Shown: positions 26,714 to 38,375 of the stretch, in pieces
Numbering within the stretch: the first letter of the stretch is position 1
Layout of the letters: every line of letters starts with the position of its first letter
Assembly: GCA_014607495.2 (NCBI GenBank)
Contig: CP053155.1
Coordinates: 5,642,001-5,706,000 of the forward strand
Direction: 5' to 3'
DNA: 64,000 nt
From: Carposina sasakii
Taxonomy: Eukaryota > Arthropoda > Insecta > Lepidoptera > Carposinidae
The notes under the pieces: generated by a model
The model's database searches: none
Seen by the model: the letters and a program-made list of their open reading frames with translations, nothing else
What the model was told of the DNA's origin: nothing
Made by a program: the position numbers and the translations under genes

Positions 26714-27427
26714 ATGTCTACGGACAAGCAAACTGTACAGGCTGTTATGTCCGATGTATTCCACAAGAGCTGCTACACCGCACGCAGCAGTGGCTACAAA
26801 TACCGCACACTGTCGACAAACACAGGCGACAAGAAACGAAGGGACAGTAAGGAAGACACCACCTTCCACAGGAAATTCGATGAGTTGAAAAATGTGATAG
26901 TGTCGAAGATAGACGATGAAGTGGCGCTCACTCAAAAAGCGAGGCTTTCGCTTAAAACGAAGTTCGAAAAAATCGACGCCAAAATCAGCACTATGCTGGA
27001 TTTGCAGAACACTGTTTCTCTTCTGCGTAAAGATTTGAACGAGGTGGAGAAGAATCTGATAGAAGTGGTGGACAGGGTGCAGAAGTTGGACAGTGGTAAT
27101 GAGTACATGCTGAATCTGCCGTCGAAGAAAACTCCTTTCACCCGGTCGCACACTACCCTGTCTTTAGACAGTACAGACCGGGCATCGAGTATCACTCGTT
27201 ATGATATTCAACCCGAATATGACGTATTAACATTTAAATTTTTCAATGTCTTATGCTCATATTTTATGAGACTGTTATTCACGTTTATAAATGACAATAT
27301 AATTTTGATATCCTTATTCTTCTATCCACTCTTAACTCGGAGTTGTTTGTATATGCTTCAATTACTTGCTCCAAAACATAACATTGCATTGACGATAGAC
27401 TACTCATCGTGGGAGCACAGAATATGA
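26714..27427 (+). CDS. Orphan coiled-coil protein, C-terminus uncertain
   Basis: I do not recognise the family. The frame gives 237 codons from ATG 26714. Residues about 50-135 are charged with heptad-like leucines (for example LLRKDLNEVEKNLIEVVDRV), indicating a coiled coil, preceded by a Ser/Thr/Lys-rich N-terminus and followed by a Ser/Thr-rich linker. Base composition is clearly less AT-rich up to about 27220 and then changes to the intergenic pattern. A donor-like GAC|GTATTA at 27223/27224 suggests that the exon ends there, in which case the hydrophobic last 70 residues (LCSYFMRLLFTFINDNIILI region) are intron read-through. If the frame is genuine to its stop, the protein would instead be a tail-anchored coiled-coil protein. 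No splice acceptor or recognisable promoter is visible upstream; a retroposon ends at 26529. Confidence 0.6.
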   Translation: MSTDKQTVQAVMSDVFHKSCYTARSSGYKYRTLSTNTGDKKRRDSKEDTTFHRKFDELKNVIVSKIDDEVALTQKARLSLKTKFEKIDAKISTMLDLQNTVSLLRKDLNEVEKNLIEVVDRVQKLDSGNEYMLNLPSKKTPFTRSHTTLSLDSTDRASSITRYDIQPEYDVLTFKFFNVLCSYFMRLLFTFINDNIILISLFFYPLLTRSCLYMLQLLAPKHNIALTIDYSSWEHRI

Positions 27428-27464
27428 TATTATAATTACTATTTGGAGGTAGGTTATTCGGGAT

Positions 27465-27775
27465 TTGGTAATTTCTGAATGTAAATACTTATTTGCCGAC
27501 ATAGCTCAACGGTCCAGCAAGCTGACGTGGCAATGGGCAGGGCACATAGCTCGAAGAACTGATGGCCGATGGAGTCGGAAAGTTCTAGAGTGGATACCAC
27601 GTATCGGCAAACGCAGCATGGGAAGGCCACCCGCGAGGTGGACGGACGACCTGGCCAAGGTCGTGGGCATCGGTTGGATGCAGGCTGCTTCCGACCGGTC
27701 GGAGTGGAGGTTGTTGAGGGAGGCCTTTGTCCAACAGTGGACTTCTCAGGGCTGTAAATGATGATGAAACACTTA
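27465..27775 (+). pseudogene. LINE reverse-transcriptase ORF2 C-terminus with 3' tail
   Basis: The plus frame 27465-27761 reads WQWAGHIARRTDGRWSRKVL, then GRPPARWTDDL and a VQQWTSQG ending. This W-GH-AR / GRP--RW-DD arrangement is typical of the C-terminus of insect endonuclease/reverse-transcriptase LINE proteins. The stop is followed at once by ATGATGA, the short tandem tail of such elements. The copy is truncated at the 5' side; catalytic RT motifs are absent. Confidence 0.85.
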
Positions 27776-30700
27776 TTGCTCATATCTTTGAAATTGTATT
27801 GTTAGGTCTATTTTTGAACAAAGACACAAGATACTTATGTCTATTAGTAACTAAACCATTCTCGATGAAATTAAATAATCCAAGGTCAAGTTAGACCCAC
27901 ACCACTTAATCCTTTGTCGTAAATTAAATTTTGCTTCATAGTGGCCCTTCAATCGATCCCTCTCAATTGATCCCATTATAGTATCCTCAGCAAGCAACAG
28001 GACACCAATTAAAGTTAGATTATATTAGATCAATACCTACAACTACATATTTAGCATTTTTTTTAGTAAAAGCTTTTACTTCATATGGCTCTTTCTCCTA
28101 CAATCCAGGTATCGCTGAAAAAAAAATCGAAAATAGCGTTGCTGTCCAGCGTGCAGTACCTAAGCACAACCCTTGTAGAGTCCATCCTCTAACCAAAATA
28201 GTTATAGCTGTGCTAGGCAGTAAATTACTAATTAATTAATACATAGATAATCTTAATTATATAAGATTCATAAACTTTATAAACACAATTCAGTTGTAAT
28301 AATTTATTTCCTTGAAAAAGGTTTTATAAGTAATTACATATACAGCTCCTAGCTGAACACATTTATTACATTTAATATAACTTTTGAGACACCAACCCGA
28401 ATTGGATACGTTAAGAGTTTAGACCCCTTTTGCCTTTAGTACATGGATGCATCCGTGTGCGGTCAACGAAAGCTATGAACGAAAGTAGGTTTTGGCAGAT
28501 TTTTGCAATAGACATTGTCGATATCGTTTGCAAGCTTCTCCCCTCTATGGCAGTAGCCTTGTGGCTCTGGGGAAGGTCTATGTCCAGCAGTGGACTGCAA
28601 TACATGGCTAATGTGTATGTGGTGACTATGCAGTTTGTGTTGAAATAAAGATGAAAAATATAGCATCTCTGGGCTCAGCCGCAAACTTCCGTTGCATCAT
28701 TGATTTCACGGTGTTTCACTGACGCGTGTAAATGCGTCAATGTACTAATGGCTTTTACAGAAAGTATATTAATTTATCTAAAAAAGGCGGCATTTATATG
28801 AGCGAGAGTGTTGTTAGTTACGTATGATGTTCAGTATTTTTTAAAGTATAAAATATTAATAAGAAAATAAAATTTTAAAGTATCAATAGCTCAATCAAGA
28901 ACCGCGTGGTGCCCGCAGAGTAGAGTTTGTACCACCCCTGTCTGCCCGTGGGTATCGCCCGAGGCGATTAAGGATTTCCGGGAGGTGAGCAGCAGCGCCT
29001 CCTGTACTGACAACATAGTCCGAAAATCACACTGCGGTCACCAACCTGCCTGCCCAGCGTGGTGACTATGGCAAAACCCCCCTGTGGCAGTAGCCTTGTG
29101 GCGTGCTCTGTGGGAGGCCTACGTCCAGCAGTGAACTGCAATAGGCTAAAGAAGAAGAAGAAGCTCAATCAAGAAGCGTTTTATACCCGTGTACCTACTA
29201 AACTAACATTAGACAGTAGGCTAGGTTATTTAATCAATATTTCCTCTACACTCAGGCATGGAGAGTGTAGTTTTTTAAAGGCATTATAATAGGTTTGTTA
29301 AGTGTGTCTACGACACGCGACAAGGCTCCCCTCCCCTCTTAGACTATGGTTCACCAAATAGTACCTCTAAATGGCGGCGCTAGTTGTTCAATATTTGACT
29401 ATGTAATCTCCGGATTTGCTCACAATAATGTTAGTTCAGAAATAATTCACGGGAATTATTCTATGAACCGCTCTACAATGTAGAACGGTGAGACTATCTC
29501 GCTCATATACGTGACGCCAAAGTTATCGTTCATAACGTCTCATTGAGTAATTAATATAATCTATTCAACAATAAATCACAAAAAAGCGTTGATAAAAGAA
29601 GACATTTACAAAAGTTTTCTTGAAGATTCGTTTGATTACATTTTTAGTATACCTAATCATTATATGGCACTTAGGTACTAAGTAAATTATGGTATCAAGA
29701 AATTAAATACATATTACGTACATCGTACCTTTGTTGTTGTATAATTTTGATACGTATGATAGAGGGTCTTAGTTAAGAGTACAGAAACTTGAGAATCGAA
29801 TTGGTTCTGTTTTAAAAGATTTTAGTCAGTTACAACTACTTAATTATCATCCCAAATTATTCAACTAATTTCATAACATTTATTAAATTTAGACTAGACA
29901 ATTGAAACAAAGGTTAGGTTAGGTTTATAAAGACCCATTTTCCAGCTCTATCAAAATACGTAATTTGTTCTGAGAACAGCTAATTAATATACTATTACAT
30001 TTAATTGAACCTTCATTCAATATATTGTACATTAATACGACTAGGGGACATAATTTCATTAGGTAAATGGAAGTTAATAAATTCTACTAAGTATATTTTA
30101 ACAATAGATATTTAACTAAACTAGCAAAATATCAGGCATAAGATAACCTTGCGCAAAAATATTAACAAATCATATCTATAAATTACATTGATCTAATACC
30201 TTACTAAATGCAACATAATTATAAATAAAACTATTCTAAATCAATAATTTGTGCACCCATTTGCATTAAGTAGGTATGTAAGTCTACAAATTGTTGGACA
30301 ATTTGATATGTTACAACTTATCACCATAACAAAACATAACTTTTAAATTTAAACTCCAAGATAATATCACAACATTAAAACAGCTAAGTACTTAAAATTT
30401 ACTAAGCAGTTATAGATAAAATATAGTAGATACAATTACCGTTAGATCTTTAAGGTCTGCAAGGTCGAAAGGATAAACATTACATTACTATTCGCTCCAA
30501 TAACATTTTAATTGTATTGAAATGTTGCAAAAACGAGTGGGCAAAAGACCCCCACCGTAGCATACTTTACGAAAATCTTGTTTTTAAAATAGCTGAAGCT
30601 AAAAAGATTCACAAAACATCTTTTAAAAACATTTAATAACATGAGACAAAAATAACTTATCTACCTATATATTAAAATCAAATTACATTTTTCTAAGCTC

Positions 30701-31088
30701 TGCTATCAAAACATTCTCAATTTTAGAATTGATTCCATTAAATTCACATAAAATAAACTTTTAATTATTACGAATTACAATTTTTATTCGTAAAAAAATA
30801 CAAAAGAAGTCATTCTCTAGTCTTCTTTCCACAATTCATCTAATTTCTCTATAAGAGTCGATAATATTCAAACTATGTAGATACCTTCACTATTCCACAG
30901 ATCACTCAGTCAATACGAGTAGAATAAACAGATAACAAAAAGACAGTTTAGAAATTAATAGCCATCTGAAGTCACTTTTCACCCATCGAGCTTATGCAAA
31001 TGTCCTTGTCAAATCTTTTTTGAACTTGATAAGCTCAGGCCGTAGGTAAAATTCAAGGACACATTTCACACTATGCTAGTGATTAATT
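27776..31088. other. Gene-free stretch with two LINE tails; 3' flank of the BTB gene
   Basis: LINE tails lie at 28541-28612 and 28935-29160. The remainder, especially 29600-31000, is very AT-rich and shows no repeat I can name. A minus-strand AATAAA at 30782-30787 about 300 bp past the BTB stop could be its polyadenylation signal. Confidence 0.5.
28935..29160 (+). mobile_element. LINE 3' tail, second long copy
   Basis: It matches 10840-11045 along its length (GGCGATTAAGGATTTCCGGG ... CAGCAGTGAACTGCAATAGG) and ends in (GAA)n. It is 5'-truncated and non-coding. Confidence 0.75.
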
Positions 31089-32276
31089 TCAATCAAATAG
31101 ACATATAAAAGCTCTAAGTAGACCCTCGCCGAAACAAGCACAGCAGCCACGTTTTTTGTTCTTGTCCTCTGGTGTAAAGTTCGGTTGTTTGGGTCGCTTC
31201 GGTCGACGTGCACACAGCTTGCTCGGCTGAGGTTCCTCAGGGGGAGGCTCCGAGCGCGGGCTGAGGTGCACCGGCAGCGCTGCAGGTGACGTGGGTCGCG
31301 GCCTTGCCCAGCGACGCAACAGAGCTTCTTGCTCTGCTCCAACTGGCACCGGAGCCGATAATCGGCGAGCTCTCGCAAGCACAAGGGCCCTTTCCATAGG
31401 CTCCAGAAGCTCCATTCCAAGCGCTCGATCTAATTCATCCCCACTAAGGAGTAGATATCGTGGACAGTATGCCAATTCACCTAATGCAGCTCGCCTGTTG
31501 GCCGGAGTGAGTTCCCGCTTCATTCGCCGACATATCGCCGTTGACCATCGTGATAAAGCTTCAACCAACACTAACTCGCTGGAAACTCGTAATGTATCAC
31601 GTTTGACTATCAGAGATAAATCTTCATATGTCAATTCCTCAAGTCTCTCATCGGTGAGGGCTGCATCCGCATTTTCGTCCAAGACGAGAAGTGCATTATG
31701 AGCGAGTGAGTCACACCAGCGTGAACATTGAGCAAGTGACCGTGCAGCCGCATCATCTGATAAAGCAGGTAAAGGTGGCGCCGAAGCCGCTCCGGGCAGC
31801 CTTGCGCATAAAAATCGCAAATCTCTTAGAATTTCAAGAGCGACACCTGCGTCTAGCATTTCATCTAGTCGCCGTGCGCATCTTTCTGCTAGTGGTGGAC
31901 AGAGGAACTTGTAGGCGGCATCCAAGGCACACCGAGCAGTGGCGACGGAGTTCAATTGTGTTGGTTCGCAGTAGTGGTATCGCAGGAGTTGCTCAAATCC
32001 TCTGCGGTCGATGTAGTCCACGACGATAACGTCAGTTTTTGCAGCAAGCAAGGCTGCGAATACAGGGCTGGTGGCTGCGAGAACTCGTCTGTGTCCAGGG
32101 TAACGCCACGTATCGCCATTAATTCCCGCAACAAACTCGATATCGCTCTGTCTCTCGTCATCGTAGAGTCGCTCGCTTTCTTCTAAGTTGAAGCCAGGCT
32201 CCTCGACCGCCTCTTCAATGCCCTGATCGACTTCGTCCTCCGAATCGACACGGGCTGGGTTCGTGACCACCGTCAT
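31089..32276 (-). CDS. BTB/POZ-BACK domain protein with cysteine-rich C-terminus
   Basis: Single coding exon, 395 residues. Residues 40-140 form a BTB/POZ domain (SDIEFVAG at 44-51, PGHRRVLAATSPVFAALL at 60-77), the dimerisation and Cullin-3 binding fold. Residues about 145-290 fit a BACK domain. There is no kelch, MATH, zinc-finger or PHR domain; a Pro/Arg-rich linker follows (325-372). The protein ends in KKRGCCACFGEG...ICLFD, a basic patch with clustered Cys next to a short hydrophobic helix, which suggests palmitoylation and membrane attachment. Family knowledge supports a role as substrate adaptor of a CUL3 ubiquitin ligase; the substrate is unknown. The start ATG is 26 bp downstream of a strong acceptor (TTTATTTCAG, exon from 32302), so a 5' UTR exon lies further upstream. 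The coding region is GC-rich compared with its flanks, and long frames on the opposite strand are shadows of this. Confidence 0.9.
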   Translation of the reverse strand: MTVVTNPARVDSEDEVDQGIEEAVEEPGFNLEESERLYDDERQSDIEFVAGINGDTWRYPGHRRVLAATSPVFAALLAAKTDVIVVDYIDRRGFEQLLRYHYCEPTQLNSVATARCALDAAYKFLCPPLAERCARRLDEMLDAGVALEILRDLRFLCARLPGAASAPPLPALSDDAAARSLAQCSRWCDSLAHNALLVLDENADAALTDERLEELTYEDLSLIVKRDTLRVSSELVLVEALSRWSTAICRRMKRELTPANRRAALGELAYCPRYLLLSGDELDRALGMELLEPMERALVLARARRLSAPVPVGAEQEALLRRWARPRPTSPAALPVHLSPRSEPPPEEPQPSKLCARRPKRPKQPNFTPEDKNKKRGCCACFGEGLLRAFICLFD

Positions 32277-32302
32277 ATCGGCTGCAGATTTTTATTTCCG
32301 AC

Positions 32303-33250
32303 CTGAAATAAAAGACATGCAAATTATGTGACTGGTGAAAGATAAAGAATTTTCGTAGATTCAATACGAAATCCACATTTTTAAATAAATCGCGTTGCAT
32401 AAACAACACAGTACATTTCACTGTGTAACCTACCCAAGTAATTTTAGTTGAATATACCGCGTATACGAGCCAATTCATATTTCATGCCTATTTTTCAGAG
32501 TACCTACAAAGTCAATGATAGGAATGCTAACTAGTTCTTTTAGCACCCCAATTATATGTATGTGAGCATATCAGCAACTTATAAGGATTCATTATGGCCT
32601 CTGTATGTATTACGAATCGTTTTATGTGCTAAACAGTAAACCAAGGGCAAGTTTGTTTAGTGTATTTTTTCCTTTTTCCTGGACTTTATTTGTTCCGACA
32701 ATACTACTAGCTTATTATTTGTTTCTATATTGACCCCACATATTACACAAATCATGGAATGGATTGAAATCTTTTTCAATCTGAGTCATCAAAGCTCCCA
32801 AGGCGATAGCTCTTTAGTTTTATTCCAAGACATTTCTTATATCTTATGTAAGTATTTACATATTTAGCTATTATATGCTATCAAAATTTAGAAGTACCTA
32901 AGTATTATATATCCTACCTATATAATTGGGGCTCATTTTATTCACCGTGTGCTAAATAACCGAGTTATTTTCGGAACAAGCACTTTCAGGGCTTCTTGCA
33001 AATTCCTGCGTCGATTTTCTTTCCCCACTGCCCCAGAAAGAGCGCTATGTTTTTAAATTACTCTGCTGTTATTAATCATTTTACAGTTAATATTTACGGG
33101 GTATTTGTATAGACATTTTTAATAAATAGGTATACTTATTTAGTTCTTGTAATATAGGTAAGTAGGTATATCAGTCTTAACAATCAAAAGTAACACAAAG
33201 TTTAGACAAAAATAAATCCATTCCACCCAATTACCTCTGTCCCTCTAAAT
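32303..33250. other. Upstream intron/spacer of the BTB gene
   Basis: Probably contains the 5' UTR intron of the BTB gene; its donor and first exon cannot be fixed by eye. No other gene or repeat recognised. Confidence 0.4.
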
Positions 33251-33450
33251 CAGTGGTTCCCAAAGTGGGACCCCCAGGGGTCCACAGGAGACTTGATGGG
33301 GGTCTACGTTGGCGTGAAAAAATGGGGCTTCACAATTAATTTGTATGTGGTGTAGGCCTGTAGGGGGTCCACGAGAATCAGTTAACTTTTGAAAGGGGTC
33401 TATTTATTTATTTATTTATTATCTATGAGAAAAAAGTTTGGGAATCCCTG
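33251..33450. mobile_element. hAT-type MITE with 8-bp TSD, second copy
   Basis: It starts CAGTGGTTCCCAAAGTGGG and ends TTTGGGAATCCCTG. The duplication CTCTAAAT is exact at 33243-33250 and 33451-33458. It is the reverse-oriented relative of 706-927 and contains an internal (TTTA)n expansion. Confidence 0.92.
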
Positions 33451-33538
33451 CTCTAAATTATCATATCAATATATCGGCAAATAAAATGTTATGGAAAAAT
33501 ATCATACTCGTATAAATTTATCTTACTAAGATATTATA

Positions 33539-33798
33539 CAGGGTGTAACAAAAGGGGTATGTTAAGCGAAAAGCTATGTAAATAGCCCACTATAGAGAAC
33601 CTATTTCCAAAATTTCAGACTCAAATTCACATTTTTATTTTTCCAGATAGTATGAAGAATTCCGAAACAACTCAGGAATGTCCATACAATCTTGAAAAAT
33701 AAAAATGTGATTTTGAGTCTCAAATTTTGGAAATAGGATCTCTATAGTGGGCAATTTACATAACTTTTCGCTTTACATACCCTTTCTGTTACAGCCTA
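33539..33798. mobile_element. TA-flanked palindromic MITE (CAGGGTGTAACA), copy A
   Basis: Terminal arms of about 60 bp (CAGGGTGTAACA ... TGTTACAGCCTA) nearly match in inverse; TA flanks both ends. Copy B at 41284-41555 is better preserved. It was inserted into an AT-rich repeat whose other half continues at 33799. Confidence 0.9.
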
Positions 33799-33800
33799 TA

Positions 33801-33883
33801 TATTATAAAATATTAATAAGAAAATGAAAAAATTCTCACTCGGGTGAAGATTTTTTTCATTTTCTTATTAATATTTTATAATA
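33801..33883. repeat. Near-perfect hairpin with about 32-bp arms
   Basis: TATTATAAAATATTAATAAG at 33801 is inverted at 33864-33883, and pairing runs inward for about 32 bp to a short loop containing CACTCGGGTG. Each arm matches the start of the repeat at 35255 and 44025, so this is a head-to-head fusion of two repeat ends. Confidence 0.8.
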
Positions 33884-35254
33884 AATAAAATGTTTACAAA
33901 GTTCGCAAAGATAAACTGGGAACGATTGATCTCTGTTAGCAGATTTCGTTACATAAAATAACAATTACAGGAAAGAGTGCGAATTTGACGTCAATTTCTC
34001 GGTGCAATGCGTCATATGAAGGCGCATTCTCGCTCGGAAAACGTAAACAAATATATTCTGGTTAGAAACGCGAACATGTACCTATAGGCATTCCCATAAA
34101 CAAACCACTTTTGTATGAGATCTTAAAATACCAGGCATACCGGAGTCTGTGCTAAAATACATAAGCCCAATTTTTAGACTCCATAGGATCATAAAATAAT
34201 TTCGATAAAGCAGCTGGTTCATGAAAATGACCGTTAAAAAATAGTAAGGAATTTCCAACTTTGTTTACGTAAAGTCTTTTTATGAAAATGTCAGCAATCT
34301 ATCATATTGTGTCCCATTTAAAATGCGGTCGTTTCCTATATAATGAGATTGGGCGTTTTTCTAATAGACGACACGACCACGACATGGCCCGCCATTTTAG
34401 ATGACGAAATGTCGTGCCCGTGTCGTTGTTATGTCTTCTAGTGGAAAAATGCCCATTGTCGTCCTCGTAGTCTCGCACACTTGACGACATAAATCAATTT
34501 CCAGATCAGCCTGTAATCCCTAAATTCTACAGAAACGGACTTGCTCGATTTCCGCGTTCCTCAATTTATATGTGAAACAACCATTAAAGTATACAGTTGC
34601 TAAGTCCGGTTGCGTTAACGAATTGCATAATATGATCCACGGAATAGCTTTTTGGATATTTTTGTCTGATGCATTATGGGATGTCGAAACTAAAGGGACA
34701 TCTTTACGATAGAAGTTTATTTGTGACTGCTGCTGGCCCATATTACTTTCGCATAGCTGACTTTATGGATGCTGGATTTGCCCTATATTTAGATGCGGTC
34801 ATAGAGGAATGGTAATCTGCGCGTGTTGTTACGAAAGCTGGTCTCAGTAGTCCCTTGTAGTTTGTCGATTTATAGCTTGTTGAGAATAGTTAAATAGGGT
34901 TTTGTTAAGGATCGTGATGTATGATTTGTTTTGAAAACAATTATTTTGGTAGGGTTATGGGTGAAATTGAACTGAATTACTTTGTAGTTCCACGTAAGTA
35001 CTTACCTACAATACTTAATAATGAAATACTTTCCGAGGTTAAAATAATGATTAGTTAATTAAAACTACAGTAAAAGTCGATGTTTGCGTGTTAGATAAAC
35101 AAACTCCCATAAACAAACATAGGTCTAACATTATGTATGTACCTACCTATAAAAGTTCTCGGCATCACACAGTTATCTAGCAATACGCATTATACTAATC
35201 ATGACCACACGTCACTAGATCTACAAAATGCAGATGAAGTTAGTCTAAAATTAT
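33884..35254. other. Gene-free stretch
   Basis: No gene is supported. A frame at 34520-34741 on the minus strand (73 codons) has no recognisable domain. Bases 34330-34480 contain an inverted ATGTCGT/ACGACAT arrangement that may be a small palindromic element. Confidence 0.35.
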
Positions 35255-35538
35255 GGCAAATTATAAAATTATTAATAAAGAAATGGAAAAAATTCTTCAC
35301 CCAAGTGGGAATCGAACCCACGACCGCTGCAAACCGTGCCGGGTCAATTACTCGGATCACGAATTTTACCATCTCTTTTTTAAATTACATATTCGCAACG
35401 TTATTTTTCATCCCGATGGCTATACACTAGCCAAATCTCAGCAAACAAAGCTGAATCCCTCAGCACAATGTTTAAAGATGAAACGATCAACCATATCCTA
35501 ACGGATTATATTAATGAAGAAGTGTTTTTATAAATTTA
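35255..35538 (-). repeat. AT-rich repeat 'K' with tRNA-like B box (SINE candidate)
   Basis: On the minus strand, 35308-35318 reads GGTTCGATTCC, a perfect B-box match, inside GTGGGTTCGATTCCCAC, a T-arm-like hairpin. The A box is not convincing. The block contains two parts also seen elsewhere: 35255-35320 recurs at 44025-44100, and 35427-35538 recurs at 42783-42925. It is cut by a Helitron at 35539 and continues at 36010. Confidence 0.6.
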
Positions 35539-36009
35539 CTAGTGGACGCCCGCGACTCCGTCCGCGTGGACTACAGAAAAAACAAAATTTATTTCACCCC
35601 CAAACTGGTAAAAATTTCAAAATGCTAGAACAAACGATTTTTTGTTTCTTATGACGTGATATTTGACGAACTTGCATACTAACTTTCAACCCTTATTTCA
35701 CCCCTTAGCTGGTCGAAATTTCAAAAATGCTAGAACAAATGTTTAATGATTTCTTATCAAGTGCTTAAATATAAAGTTTCATGGTTTTATCTTTTAAAAT
35801 TAAGAAATCCCATACAAACTTTCAACCTCTATTTCAACCCCTTCATCCCTTTTTTTCGAAATAAAAAGTAGCCTATGTTCTGTCTCAGGGTCTAAAGAAT
35901 GTCTGTACCAAATTTCATCAAAATCGGTTGCGAGGTTTAAGCGGGAAAGCGTAACAGACAGACAGACAGACAGACAGAGTTACTTTCGCATTTATAATAT
36001 TAGTTGGGA
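35539..36009 (-). mobile_element. Non-autonomous Helitron with both ends
   Basis: On the minus strand it begins TCCCAACTAATATTATAAAT, has a TCTG(n) run and an 'ACCGATTTT' block, and ends with a hairpin-forming GGACGGAGTCGCGGGCGTCC followed by ACTAG. The flanking bases are A at the 5' side and T at the 3' side, the Helitron A^T target. The related uninterrupted sequence at 42918-42935 serves as an empty site. Confidence 0.88.
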
Positions 36010-36818
36010 TTTTAGTCAATATATTATAAAATTATTGATAAATTGATTAGCCAGTTCATTTTAGTTAAGACTAAAAAGCACAAGTTGGCTTCCAACTATA
36101 ACTTAACAATACAACTTAAATTCACATTTTGCATTAGAACTCATCCATTTATTAATTTGCTTAGTGCTTTTACATTAGTTAGATGCTTAGGTAACAGCGT
36201 TGCACGGACGTTGTCATCACCTGTATCTACGCTTGCCTTACAAATCGGCCATGAGTAAACATCTTCGGCAGTGAAAAAAGCGTACATGATCTGTCTTTCC
36301 AACAGATCAAGAAGGATGATCTATACGGTTAGTAGGCAGTGCATTACCGATGCGTATATCCTGACTTGCACAAGTTATAACCTAACAAACGTAATACGAA
36401 GCGATAACTGCCAGAGACAGCCAACCTTGCACCGAAATCAAGGTTTCGCCTGTCTACTGCTATATTAATAAGAGCATTGTATTATTTTTGTAATGATAAA
36501 TGTTATTTATTCATGACTAATGTTGTATTTAATAGCGCAGTGAACTAAATTTTGTATGCTTTTGCCTATTGTACGAGTAATGAAATCTCTCTATTGACCG
36601 GAAATTATATTGCTATTTTTAATAATACTCGTAGAAATACAATGGATAAAAAGGTAAAGGAGCAATGTAAGGGCTTTAGATATTAGGTAGATAGGTACTT
36701 TGGAAACAATTTTAACATAGTCATAAAGTACACACCTAAATAATAAGTAGGCACATATGTGGGGTTGATTCGGCAGAGGCTGTATGCTCAGCAGTGACAA
36801 CAGCAGCAACTTTGATCG
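36010..36818. other. Gene-free spacer
   Basis: The first 40 bp continue repeat K. Beyond this I see no gene or recognisable repeat. Confidence 0.4.
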
Positions 36819-37007
36819 GCCCCCTTATTACCTAACTAGCAAAAGCAAAGCGATAGCGAAAATTGTACAGAAATCGCTGATTGCTTGTCAAATTCGTATT
36901 ACCTAAAATGAATTTCAAAGGAACTTTGACATTTCAAGGCGAATATCGTACAATTTTCGCTATCGCTTTGCTTCGGCTTTGCTATTGCTTTTACGTAATC
37001 AGGGGGC
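36819..37007. mobile_element. Palindromic MITE (GCCCCCTTATTAC ends)
   Basis: Ends GCCCCCTTATTAC and GTAATCAGGGGGC are inverted, and the next segment (AGCAAAAGCAAAGCGATAGC, AATTGTAC) is also inverted. A related reverse-oriented copy missing its outer left end lies in the terminal intron at 63838-63978. The target duplication is unclear. Confidence 0.8.
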
Positions 37008-37896
37008 GGTATTTTTAAAGCTGATCGCGTAGGCTGATCGTGTTTTATAGTGTTTTTATTTATACATGTACATATATCAAAATGTTACATATTTACCAAT
37101 TCAGTCTACATCACGATCGGCAGTTATTTAATATCACCGAATCTTGAATCGTTAAACTAACTTGATTCACGCACAGAATCCGTCATACAAATGATTCACT
37201 GGTGATAAAATAAATCAGTGAGTTGAATAAAATATATTATTTACCATGTCTGACGCGTACCTATATACCCAATTTAATTTTATTATGTACTTAGATTAAA
37301 ATTACATACACCTTTTTATGTCCGAAATTTCAGTCTAAGTAAATCAATTTCTGATATGCTACAAAGTTCCATCCAAATCTGTTTGGTGGTTTGTTCGTGA
37401 AAGTTTAAGAAACATTTTTTAATATCATCATATCGTTTCAGCTCAGAAAGACAAATTCTCAAAATGACAACTGGATGCGAAATGTCTGGTTCTTAGAATG
37501 TCAACTTTAGTAGGAAGAATAGGATAAGTATTAAATAAGTTTAAATGTTAGCACCAAAGTTTAGTTACTGGTGAATTTCAAAATTCTCATGTCACAGAAA
37601 TACAGCATCTGTTAGCTATGTTGGTACCTACTTTGCTATTCTGCACCATATTACCAATAGTATAGAGTTCTCAAGAGCAAGTTGTCAAGTTGCAAGCGTA
37701 AAGGTAAGTACTAGGAATAGAACGAATGCGGAAACGGATACATTTGCCAATTAAGTAGCATTAGCGATTCTTCTCTCTTGCTCATATGGGTGAAGTTTAA
37801 TAGGGAGAGATGCATTTCTCGTATTTAGCGAATTTATTTATACATATTGTAGGTATAGCGCCAAACTGAGAACCTAAGAGCACAGCTATGATAATA
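37008..37896. other. Gene-free spacer
   Basis: No gene or delimitable repeat seen. Confidence 0.4.
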
Positions 37897-38272
37897 TAGT
37901 GCAACCTTAATATAACGACTTTCTCGATTTAACAAATGTTGGAATTGTCCATAAGAGTCAATGTAAAATATACATTTACATTGCGAAGATTTTTTTGCGA
38001 ACAACCTCTTTATAACGAATTTTCGACTAACAAGAAAAAGCATGAATAAATTTTGTCAACCAAAACCTTTATATAAAGTTCCCATCAATGTAGGAGCCTT
38101 AATTTTATAGTATCTGATTCATGTCGCGACAGGTTTCGACACGCTTTTACCTCTTTATAACGAATTTTAGCCCACCTAACCTCAACATAGCAAACCCCAG
38201 TTCAACGAATTACTTGATATAACGAATTTTTACTTGTTCCCTTCCGATATATATTGAGGTTGCTTTGTACTA
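37897..38272. mobile_element. Pogo/Tigger-like MITE
   Basis: The left end TAGTGCAACCTTAATATAAC and the inverted right end TAGTACAAAGCAACCTCAAT share the CAACCTnAATAT core seen in pogo-type elements. TA flanks both ends. Several TATAACGAATTTT motifs lie inside. It is 376 bp, non-coding. Confidence 0.7.
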
Positions 38273-38349
38273 TAAGAGTGAATTATGGATAAAGAATGGT
38301 TCCCAAGCTTTTTTATCGAAAAGATATATCTATGTTGTACTTTTTAATT

Positions 38350-38375
38350 CCACCACCACCACCACCACCACCACC
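38350..38375 (+). repeat. (CCA)n microsatellite
   Basis: Uninterrupted CCA trinucleotide run of about 26 bp in AT-rich sequence. Confidence 0.95.

Noticed and set aside
31291..32186. Plus-strand frames of 76-136 codons
   Set aside because: Antisense shadows of the BTB-BACK coding exon.
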